From Pseudomonadota bacterium (GTDB taxonomy: Bacteria; Pseudomonadota; Alphaproteobacteria; Rhizobiales; Beijerinckiaceae): a DNA stretch of 5,601 nucleotides. How positions within the stretch are numbered: position 1 is the stretch's first letter; each line of letters starts with the position of its first letter. This document shows, piece after piece, positions 1 through 5,092 of this stretch. Made by a program: the position numbers and the translations under genes. The stretch spans positions 1 through 5,601 of the forward strand of contig JAGTAM010000566.1 in assembly GCA_023422485.1 (NCBI GenBank). The letters are read 5' to 3'. Under the pieces are notes generated by a model. The model did no database searches, was not told the origin of the DNA, and saw only the letters and a program-made list of their open reading frames with translations.

Positions 1-1471
1 TGTTGTGCGAATGGCCGTCGCGATTGTCCTCGCCGTTCGCGTCGTTGTGCTTGTCGTTGTAGGAAACGAGATCGTTCAGGGTGAAGCCATCATGGGCGGT
101 GATGAAGTTCACCGAGGCCCAAGGGCGACGTCCGCGCTTGTTGAACTTGTCGGCGGACGCGGTGATGCGCGAGGCCAGCCCCGGCAGCAGCCCGGCATCG
201 CCCTTCCAGTAGCCGCGCACGTCGTCGCGGAACCGGTCGTTCCACTCGGCCCAGCCCGGCGGGAAGCCGCCGACCTGATAGCCGCCGGGGCCGCAATCCC
301 ACGGCTCGGCGATGAGCTTCACGTCGTTGAGGACGGGGTCCTGGCGGCAGGTGTCGAGGAAGCCGCCGCCTTCGTCGAAGCCGTAGGGCTCGCGGCCGAG
401 GATGGTGGCAAGATCGAATCGGAAGCCGTCGACCCGCATTTCCGTCGCCCAGTAGCGCAGGCTGTCGGTGACGAGCTGCAGCACGCGTGGGTGCGAGAGA
501 TTGAAGGTGTTCCCGGTGCCGGTGTCGTTGATGTAGTAGCGCGGCTGGTTCGGAAGCAGCCGGTAGTAGGAGGCGTTGTCGATCCCCTTGAAGGATAGGG
601 TCGGACCCTTCTCGTTGCCCTCCGCCGTGTGGTTGTAGACCACGTCGAGGATCACTTCGAGGCCGGCGCCGTGCATGCGCGCCACCATCTCCTTGAACTC
701 GGAGAAGGCGAAGTCCGGCACCGCGGCGTAGCGCCGGGCCGGCGTGAAGAATGAGATGGTATTGTAGCCCCAGTAATTGATCAGGCCCTTCTGCTGCAGG
801 TAATCGTCCTGCACGAAGGAATGGACGGGCAAGAGTTCGACCGAGGTGACGCCGAGGCTCTTGATGTAGTCGAGCACCGCCGGGTGGCCCATGCCGGCAT
901 AGGTGCCGCGCAGCTTCTCCGGCACGGCCGGGTGCAGCTTGGTGAAGCCCTTCACGTGGGTCTCGTAGACGATCGTGCGCTCCCACGGCACGCGGGGCTT
1001 GGCATCGCGGCCCCAGGTGAAGGCCGGGTCGATCACTCTGCTGCGGCGGGTGTAGGGGGCGGAATCGCGCTCGTCGAAGGTGAGGTCGTCGCCGGTTTCC
1101 ATCTGATAGCCGAACAGGGCCGGATTCCACTCGATGGTGCCCACCAGCCCCTTGGCGTAGGGGTCGATCAGAAGCTTGTTCGGGTTGAAGCGGTGGCCGG
1201 CCTCCGGCTCGTAGGGGCCGTGGACGCGGTAGCCGTAGATCGTGCCGGGCCGCGCATCCGGCAGATACCCGTGCCAGACCTCGTCGGTGTATTCGGGCAG
1301 CTCGATGCGCTCGACTTCCTTCTCGCCCGCATCGTCGAACAGGCACAGTTCGACTTTGGTGGCGTGGGCAGAGAACAGGGCGAAGTTGACGCCGCGGCCG
1401 TCCCAGGTCGCACCGCGGGGATGCGGCGAGCCTTCGCGAATTCGCGTGCGCGAGGTGCGCGGCTTCGGCAT
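1..1471 (-). CDS. glgX: Glycogen debranching enzyme GlgX, 3' end cut by the window
   Basis: This is a GH13-family isoamylase-type enzyme that hydrolyses alpha-1,6 branches of glycogen or limit dextrin in the cytoplasm. 490 codons are visible, and the family is usually about 650-750 residues. The N-terminal ~100 residues look like the CBM48 module (WDGRGVNFALFSAHA). All four GH13 regions are present: DVVYNHT (276-282), GFRFDLA with the nucleophile D353, LIAEPWD with the acid/base E389, and FITAHDG with D461. TGTGN, typical of the GlgX/TreX group, lies between the first two. The reading ends in NRDGHSHN, so roughly the last third is off the window. I chose the ATG at 1471 because AGAGGA (1482-1477) sits 5 bases upstream. 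In-frame ATGs at 1495 and 1555 would add 8 or 28 residues and have poorer ribosome sites. The gene is divergent from the SHOCT gene. The family is certain; the exact start is not. Confidence 0.95.
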   Translation of the reverse strand, partial: MPKPRTSRTRIREGSPHPRGATWDGRGVNFALFSAHATKVELCLFDDAGEKEVERIELPEYTDEVWHGYLPDARPGTIYGYRVHGPYEPEAGHRFNPNKLLIDPYAKGLVGTIEWNPALFGYQMETGDDLTFDERDSAPYTRRSRVIDPAFTWGRDAKPRVPWERTIVYETHVKGFTKLHPAVPEKLRGTYAGMGHPAVLDYIKSLGVTSVELLPVHSFVQDDYLQQKGLINYWGYNTISFFTPARRYAAVPDFAFSEFKEMVARMHGAGLEVILDVVYNHTAEGNEKGPTLSFKGIDNASYYRLLPNQPRYYINDTGTGNTFNLSHPRVLQLVTDSLRYWATEMRVDGFRFDLATILGREPYGFDEGGGFLDTCRQDPVLNDVKLIAEPWDCGPGGYQVGGFPPGWAEWNDRFRDDVRGYWKGDAGLLPGLASRITASADKFNKRGRRPWASVNFITAHDGFTLNDLVSYNDKHNDANGEDNRDGHSHN

Positions 1472-1733
1472 CCCATTCCTCTCGGTATCGGCCATCGTCG
1501 TCCCATTCTGGCTGGTGGCGGCCCCCGCGGGTCCGGCCGGACTCTGAACGTGCATGGAACGGTGAAGCTCCGTCCCGGCTGACGCGGCGCAGCAAATTTT
1601 TCCCGATCCGCCGCACGCCGTCGCGGATGAGGGTGGCCGATGTGGTAGCCTTGAACGAAACTCGCGGTGGAGCTTCGCGTTGCAACGCTCTCCGACGATC
1701 GGAACGGATCAGTTTGCGGGGGGACAATCACCG
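1472..1733. other. Divergent intergenic region between glgX and the SHOCT gene
   Basis: These 262 bases must carry the promoters of both divergent genes. The A/T-rich tract AAATTTTT (1594-1601) stands out in this GC-rich window. Nearby dyads are ATCCGC (1606-1611) with GCGGAT (1623-1628), the palindrome at 1677-1688, and TCCGA (1691-1695) with TCGGA (1699-1703). TTGAAC at 1651-1656 could be a -35 element for the plus strand, but nothing like a -10 follows at 16-18 bases. I could not place a promoter with confidence. If glgX starts at 1555, the gap shrinks to 178 bases. Confidence 0.6.
1677..1688. promoter_or_regulatory. Perfect 12-bp palindrome, possible operator
   Basis: GCGTTGCAACGC is an exact palindrome centred about 51 bases upstream of the SHOCT gene start. 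A second dyad, TCCGA-cga-TCGGA (1691-1703), begins two bases after it. This form suits a dimeric regulator, but I cannot assign one. One or so such palindromes are expected by chance in a window this size, so only its intergenic position and the neighbouring dyad lend weight. Confidence 0.25.
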
Positions 1734-2510
1734 ATGATCGAAGACCCCGAACACCGGCCCAACGGCCTCCAGACCCTGGCCGAGCGGCACGGCGTGAGCC
1801 TGGAAGCGGTGCGTCACCTGCTGCGGGCCCTCCAATCCGGCCAGGGCAACATGGCCCAGTTCGACCACCCCGACCTCGGCGGCTTCGGCCAATGGTCGCG
1901 CGGCGGCATGGTGATGGTCGGATCGATGAACGACCACGCCTTGAAGGCGCGGGTCGATGCCCTCTGCACCGAACTCGCCGCGGCCCTGCCGCTCTCCGGT
2001 TTCCGCGAAGAGGCGGCCTCGGGCAACTGGTGGCCGGAGGAGCTCGGCCTTCCGTCGAGTGCGGGAGCGCAGAACGGCACGCGCTACGCGTTTTTCCCCG
2101 AGAAGCGGCGGCTCGCCGTCGAGACCGACGGGCGGCTCGCCCTCTACGATACGGGTGAGCGCATCGTCGCCGGTGCGAGCCAGCAGCAGGGCGGATTCCC
2201 GTCGCTGCGCTTCAGCGGCCCCCAGGAAAGCTTCACGCTCGACGATCTGACGCCGGTCGAGCGGGATGCGTCGGAGAAGCCCTCGGCGCCGACGGCTGCG
2301 ACGGCCTCCACATTCTCGACGGGATCGTCTTCGGCGTCCGCGGCTCGTCCGGCCGCGCCCGCTGCGCATCGGCAGGGACCGGCCGCTTCGGGCGCAGGCT
2401 GCGCCGATGTTCTCTCGATCCTCGAACGGCTGGCGGAGCTGCACAAGAAGGGCGTGCTGACCGACGCGGAGTTTTCGGGGAAGAAGGCGGAGTTGCTGGC
2501 ACGGCTCTGA
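1734..2510 (+). CDS. SHOCT-domain protein of unknown function
   Basis: A 258-residue protein with three visible parts. Residues 1-175 form a conserved-looking module that begins with a helical stretch (LAERHGVSLEAVRHLLRAL) and continues with MAQFDHPDLGG and FGQWSRGGM. It has a later SQQQGG motif and little hydrophobic run length. Residues about 176-223 are a low-complexity linker rich in Ala, Ser and Pro. Residues 224-258 are a SHOCT domain (ERLAELHKKGVLTDAEF, then KKAELLARL), a short C-terminal helical module usually found attached to other domains and thought to mediate oligomerisation or targeting. There is no signal peptide or membrane segment, so it is probably cytoplasmic. The ATG at 1734 is preferred because GGGGGGA lies 9 bases upstream; an in-frame ATG at 1680 has no clear ribosome site. 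I recognise the domain combination as recurrent in Proteobacteria, but know no function. Confidence 0.88.
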   Translation: MIEDPEHRPNGLQTLAERHGVSLEAVRHLLRALQSGQGNMAQFDHPDLGGFGQWSRGGMVMVGSMNDHALKARVDALCTELAAALPLSGFREEAASGNWWPEELGLPSSAGAQNGTRYAFFPEKRRLAVETDGRLALYDTGERIVAGASQQQGGFPSLRFSGPQESFTLDDLTPVERDASEKPSAPTAATASTFSTGSSSASAARPAAPAAHRQGPAASGAGCADVLSILERLAELHKKGVLTDAEFSGKKAELLARL

Positions 2511-2692
2511 AGCTCTCTCCGTCAGGGCGAGGCGGAGCCATCCAGGGCCTCGTCGGATCCGGACAGGGCGCGTCGCTGGATCGCTTCGCATCCGCTCGCG
2601 ATGGCGGGCTCCGGTCCGGCAGCCGGCCGTTGGGGTGACGGCCTGTCGCCGCAGGCCCCGCCGGATCGCCGCGCGCGCCCTAGATCCGGCCC
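2511..2692. other. Intergenic gap before the SPL-like gene
   Basis: These 182 bases separate two genes on the same strand. No convincing terminator is present: I find no GC stem followed by a T run. Reading frames crossing the gap on both strands are continuations of GC-rich shadows and carry no recognisable protein motif. The gap is long enough to hold a separate promoter for the SPL-like/deaminase unit, but I see no clear -35/-10 pair. Confidence 0.5.
2660..2690 (+). repeat. 8-bp inverted repeat abutting the SPL-like start codon
   Basis: GCCGGATC (2660-2667) and GATCCGGC (2683-2690) are exact inverse complements with a 15-base loop. The right arm ends 2 bases before the ATG at 2693 and occupies the place where a ribosome binding site should be. 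No Shine-Dalgarno-like sequence is visible there. In RNA it could fold into a hairpin occluding initiation, or as DNA it could be an operator. Function is unproven. Confidence 0.35.
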
Positions 2693-3757
2693 ATGGCCCC
2701 GCGCGACCTCATCGATATCGACCGCATCTTCCACGAGCCCGCGGTCGCCGATTACCCGCGCGGTCGCGAGATCCTGGCCCGCTATCCCAACGCCGAGCGG
2801 ATCGAGGTCCCCTCGCACTGGAATATCCCGGACCTGCACGGCAATGCCGGCTCCGTCGAGGACTGGGTGCGGATCAAGCGCTCGACGCTGGTGCTCGGCG
2901 TGAAGAAGGGGCTTGCGATGCGGCCCAACGGCCGCTCCGCCCATTTCATCGCGCCCTCCACATCGAACGGCTGCGCGATGTCGTGCGCCTATTGCTACGT
3001 GCCGCGCCGCAAGGGCTTCTCGAATCCGATCTCGCTGTTCGTGAATGTCGAGGCGGTCGGCGCCGCGATCGCGCGCCATGCGGGCAAGCAGGGGCCGTTG
3101 CCCGAGCCCGACCAGATCGACGGGCAAGCCTGGGTCTACGATCTCGGCGAGAACGGCGATCTCTCGGTCGATGCGATGATCTGCGACAACGTTCGCGATC
3201 TCGTCGCGCTGTTTCGCGGACTGCCCAACGCCAAGGGGTCATTCGCGACAAAGGCGGTGAACCGGGATCTCCTCGCCTACGACCCGCAGGGGCGCACCCG
3301 CATCCGCTTCTCGTTGATGCCGGCGCGGATCGCGCGGGTGGTGGATGTCCGGACCACACCGATCCCCGAGCGGATCGCCGCAATCGACGACTTCCTGAAG
3401 GCCGGCTACGAGGTCCACGTCAATTTCTCGCCCGTCATCCTCTACGAGGGCTGGGAGGCGGATTGGGCGGCCCTGTTCGATGCAATCGACAGGACGATCT
3501 CGGGCGCGGCCAAGGATCAACTCGCCTGCGAGATCATCATGCTGACCCACAATGCCGGGCTGCACGCGGTCAATCTCGGCTGGCATCCGAAGGCCGAGGA
3601 ACTGCTCTGGCGGCCAGACATTCAGGAGACCAAGCGCTCCGAGGGCGGCGGCGAGAACCTGCGCTACCGCACCGGCTGGAAGGGGAAATGGCTTACCCGG
3701 TTCAAGGCCCTGCTCGCCGAGCGGATGCCCTATTGCCGGGTGCGCTACGCGTTCTGA
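2693..3757 (+). CDS. Spore photoproduct lyase-family radical SAM protein
   Basis: A 354-residue radical SAM protein of the SPL-like group found in non-sporulating bacteria. C94-x3-C98-x2-C101 (SNGCAMSCAYCY) is the site for the 4Fe-4S cluster that cleaves S-adenosylmethionine, with tyrosines at 100 and 102 as in SplB. The C-terminal half follows SplB well by eye: TRIRFSLMPARI, AGYEVHVNFSPV, then EGWEADWAALFDAI. Aligned from memory with Bacillus SplB, the position of hydrogen-donor C141 is E153 (YDLGENGD, from 149). The next cysteine, C164, is 11 residues further on. It may therefore not repair spore photoproduct by the classic route, and its true substrate is unknown. The start has no evident ribosome site, but the N-terminus (LIDIDRIFHEPAVADYPRG) fits the family. 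The downstream deaminase follows after 11 bases. Confidence 0.92.
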   Translation: MAPRDLIDIDRIFHEPAVADYPRGREILARYPNAERIEVPSHWNIPDLHGNAGSVEDWVRIKRSTLVLGVKKGLAMRPNGRSAHFIAPSTSNGCAMSCAYCYVPRRKGFSNPISLFVNVEAVGAAIARHAGKQGPLPEPDQIDGQAWVYDLGENGDLSVDAMICDNVRDLVALFRGLPNAKGSFATKAVNRDLLAYDPQGRTRIRFSLMPARIARVVDVRTTPIPERIAAIDDFLKAGYEVHVNFSPVILYEGWEADWAALFDAIDRTISGAAKDQLACEIIMLTHNAGLHAVNLGWHPKAEELLWRPDIQETKRSEGGGENLRYRTGWKGKWLTRFKALLAERMPYCRVRYAF

Positions 3758-3761
3758 GGAG
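3756..3761 (+). promoter_or_regulatory. Ribosome binding site overlapping the upstream stop codon
   Basis: GAGGAG includes the last two bases of the TGA ending the SPL-like gene and lies 7 bases before the deaminase ATG. This is a near-ideal site and fixes the deaminase start. Its overlap with the preceding stop implies that the two genes share one transcript and are probably translationally coupled. Confidence 0.8.
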
Positions 3762-3768
3762 ACAACGG

Positions 3769-4230
3769 ATGCCGGACCACGAGAGCTATTTGCGTGAGGC
3801 CACCGAACTGGCGCTGGCCAACGTCGCCGAGGGCGGCAGCCCCTACGGCGCGGTGATCGTGCGAGACGGCGAGGTGGTGGCACGGGCGGCCAACCGCATT
3901 CATCGCAGCAACGATCCGAGCGACCACGCCGAGATGGTGGCGTTGCGGGAGGCGAGCCAGCGGCTCGGTCGGCCCAAGCTCGACGACTGCACCGTCTACG
4001 CCAGCGGGCGGCCCTGCCCGATGTGCCACGCGGCCATGCGGCTCGCCGGGATCAAGCAGGGCTACTTCGCCTTCACCGCCGAGGAGGCGGAGGCCGAGGG
4101 GCTGATCAGCGCCGGGATCTATGCCGAGCTGTGCCGGCCGCTCGAAGAGCAGCCGATGCAGGTGCGCCACCACCCGGTGCCCGGCGAGCCCAGCCCCTAC
4201 CGCGCCTGGGCGGAGCAGAAGGGACGCTGA
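3769..4230 (+). CDS. Nucleoside/base deaminase, cytidine deaminase fold (guanine deaminase-like)
   Basis: A 153-residue zinc hydrolase of the CDA superfamily. H53-A-E55 supplies one zinc ligand and the proton-shuttling glutamate; P82-C83-P-M-C86 supplies the other two ligands. GSPYGAVIVRDG near residue 23 and NDPSDHAEMVALREA are typical of the GuaD/TadA branch. The ending (GLISAGIYAEL) resembles the bacterial guanine deaminase group more than TadA, so a free base or nucleoside is the likelier substrate than tRNA. Where most relatives have Glu before the PCxxC, this one has Arg (ASGRPCPMC), so substrate choice may differ. It is the second gene of a unit with the SPL-like gene and ends 9 bases before the convergent NDUFS4-like stop codon. 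Substrate assignment is inference. Confidence 0.92.
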   Translation: MPDHESYLREATELALANVAEGGSPYGAVIVRDGEVVARAANRIHRSNDPSDHAEMVALREASQRLGRPKLDDCTVYASGRPCPMCHAAMRLAGIKQGYFAFTAEEAEAEGLISAGIYAELCRPLEEQPMQVRHHPVPGEPSPYRAWAEQKGR

Positions 4231-4239
4231 GAACCCGCT

Positions 4240-4551
4240 TCAGTGGGTCCAGGGCGCCGTGCGGTTGAACTTGAAATTGTCGGAGTAGGACAAGCCCTTG
4301 CGCGCGATCGGCGGCGGCGTCTCCTCGACACGATAGGCGATGCCCGCCGATTGGGCATAGGCCACCGCCTCCTCCGCCGTGTCGAATTCGAGCCGGACCT
4401 GCTGCAGCATGTCCGAGGAGCCGGTCCAGCCCATCAGCGGGTCGGTCTCGCGCGGTTCGGTCTGGTCGAACTCCAGCACCCACTGCTTGGTGCGGGCGAG
4501 CCCGGATTGCGTAGGATCCTTGGCGGGACGGTAGATGCGGGCGCTCGGCAT
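4240..4551 (-). CDS. NADH dehydrogenase (complex I) accessory subunit, NDUFS4-like
   Basis: A 103-residue protein of the ETC complex I subunit conserved-region family, homologous to the mitochondrial 18-kDa (AQDQ) subunit NDUFS4. In Alphaproteobacteria this accessory subunit binds the peripheral NADH-oxidising arm of complex I and supports its assembly or stability. Family hallmarks are ARIYRPAK (4-11), TKQWVLEF (21-28), PLMGWTGSSDM (38-48), QVRLEFDTAEEAVAYA (51-66) and the C-terminal YSDNFKFNR then PWTH. The length is normal for a bacterial member, without a transit peptide. The ATG at 4551 gives the family N-terminus; GGAGA lies 13 bases upstream, further than usual. The gene follows tRNA-Pro on the same strand after 28 bases and is probably transcribed with it. 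No nuo genes are in view. Confidence 0.92.
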   Translation of the reverse strand: MPSARIYRPAKDPTQSGLARTKQWVLEFDQTEPRETDPLMGWTGSSDMLQQVRLEFDTAEEAVAYAQSAGIAYRVEETPPPIARKGLSYSDNFKFNRTAPWTH

Positions 4552-4579
4552 CGGACGGCTGACGTCTCCGGGGAAGGTA

Positions 4580-4656
4580 TGGTCGGGGCGATAGGATTCG
4601 AACCTACGACCCTCTGCTCCCAAAGCAGATGCGCTACCAGACTGCGCTACACCCCG
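4580..4656 (-). tRNA. tRNA-Pro (anticodon UGG)
   Basis: On the minus strand the cloverleaf is complete. The acceptor stem CGGGGTG pairs with CGCCCCG (one G-U pair). The D arm has GCGC on both sides, and the anticodon stem TCTGC pairs with GCAGA around the loop TTTGGGA, giving anticodon TGG. The T arm GTAGG/CCTAT carries the loop TTCGAAT. The discriminator base is A, and CCA is encoded in the DNA (4582-4580). The length is 77 bases including CCA. The UGG anticodon can read several or all proline codons depending on its wobble modification. Confidence 0.97.
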
Positions 4657-4667
4657 ACGCTGTCAGG

Positions 4668-4696
4668 GAGATACCGCCTCGGCCCTCGCCCGGCAA
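4668..4696 (-). promoter_or_regulatory. Putative housekeeping promoter for tRNA-Pro
   Basis: On the minus strand TTGCCG (4696-4691) and TATCTC (4673-4668) are separated by exactly 17 bases. This is a good spacing for a sigma-70-type promoter and close to the alphaproteobacterial TTGACG ... TA-rich pattern. The predicted start falls about 5 bases before the mature tRNA 5' end, as expected for a short tRNA leader. It would also drive the NDUFS4-like gene by read-through. Confidence 0.45.
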
Positions 4697-4707
4697 GGCG
4701 CCGCTCG

Positions 4708-4923
4708 TCACACGAGGATGTCGAGGACGCGTTTCTCGGACTCGATCGAGGATTTCAGCACAGCGGTGTTCACCGAAACGCCGAACGAGGCCGAAGCCAG
4801 CTCGGTGACGGCCGTGACCGGTTCGGCGGTGGATTGGGGCGAGGCGACGCGGGAGGCCGCCCCGTCGAAGCGCTGCAGGGCAGCGCTCACGCCCGCCGAA
4901 CTCGTGGAGACTGCCGAGACCAT
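4708..4923 (-). CDS. Small protein resembling a flagellar rod (FlgC-type) minimal domain
   Basis: A 71-residue protein. Its N-terminus (VSTSSAGVSAALQRFDGAASRVAS) resembles the N-terminal helix of flagellar axial proteins, which usually reads like SAL-SGM-AAQ-R-D--A-NIAN. Its C-terminus (NTAVLKSSIESEKRVLDIL) resembles the FlgC-type ending, in which a helix containing ANxxVLKTxDEM leads to LLDI. The middle domain of a real rod protein is missing, leaving the two coiled-coil-forming ends joined by a short Pro/Ser/Thr segment. This is similarity by eye and could mislead. The start at 4923 is chosen over 4956 because GGGAGG lies 6 bases before it. Codon use matches the neighbours. No other flagellar gene is in view. 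The gene is likely real; its function is unproven. Confidence 0.7.
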   Translation of the reverse strand: MVSAVSTSSAGVSAALQRFDGAASRVASPQSTAEPVTAVTELASASFGVSVNTAVLKSSIESEKRVLDILV

Positions 4924-4929
4924 GAACGT

Positions 4930-4935
4930 CCTCCC
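4930..4935 (-). promoter_or_regulatory. Strong ribosome binding site of the small rod-like gene
   Basis: Read on the minus strand, GGGAGG lies 6 bases before the ATG at 4923. It decides the start in favour of the 71-residue form over an 82-residue form beginning at 4956. Confidence 0.7.
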
Positions 4936-4974
4936 TGTGTTCCGGCAAAAAAGCACGGGAAAGGTAAAAGACGT

Positions 4975-4990
4975 CCTCCGCCAACGGAGG
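4975..4990 (-). repeat. Hairpin with SD-like and anti-SD-like arms in the leader of the small rod-like gene
   Basis: On the minus strand CCTCCG, loop TTGG and CGGAGG form a perfect 6-bp stem about 50 bases upstream of the ATG at 4923. The second arm with its flank (GGAGGACGT) is repeated exactly around the real ribosome binding site, so the first arm could pair with either copy. A few T residues follow, but the T run is broken and offset by four bases, so it is a weak terminator candidate at best. Confidence 0.4.
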
Positions 4991-5092
4991 CATAGCCCCG
5001 CCTCGGCCGCGGCTTGATCGGGACGCTCGACGTTCCCACTTCGCCGCAGGTCGGAGGCCTCGCCCTCGCGGGCCCGGAGACAAGGCGCAGCG

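Larger units (their letters stand above)
4924..5092. other. Divergent intergenic region between the small rod-like gene and the GST gene
   Basis: These 169 bases must hold promoters in both directions. For the minus strand, GCTATGCC (4996-4989) resembles an alphaproteobacterial -10 element, but no -35 precedes it. For the plus strand, TTGATC (5015-5020) has no -10 at the right distance. The region also holds the small hairpin at 4975-4990 and short palindromes such as GAGGCCTC that are common in GC-rich DNA. Confidence 0.5.

Noticed and set aside
5..1582. Long plus-strand open frames opposite glgX (5-598 and 821-1582)
   Set aside because: They are antisense to a well-supported GH13 gene and have Val/Ala/Gly-rich compositions typical of antisense frames in GC-rich DNA.
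90..1727. 545-residue open frame on the minus strand overlapping glgX
   Set aside because: It is out of frame with the clear GlgX protein, very rich in Arg, and shows no motif; it is a GC-rich shadow.
1728..2591. 287-residue minus-strand frame opposite the SHOCT gene
   Set aside because: Arg-rich antisense shadow; the plus-strand frame carries a recognisable SHOCT domain and family motifs.
2635..4230. A 531-residue open frame ending in the deaminase, suggesting a fusion protein
   Set aside because: The part before 3769 is the wrong frame of the SPL-like gene. The deaminase has its own strong ribosome site and a family-typical N-terminus.
4228..4252. Weak stem (ACCCG with TGGGT) between the convergent genes as a bidirectional terminator
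   Set aside because: The stem is only five pairs including a G-U, there is no T run on either strand, and it overlaps coding sequence.
4657..4707. Imperfect GC stem (GCCTTGC with GCGAGGGC, one bulge) after the small rod-like gene as a terminator
   Set aside because: No T run follows it, and the same bases are better explained as the tRNA promoter region.
4924..5092. Sigma-54 or sigma-28 flagellar promoter upstream of the rod-like gene
   Set aside because: I looked for GG/GC at -24/-12 spacing and for the TAAA ... GCCGATAA pattern and found no acceptable match.
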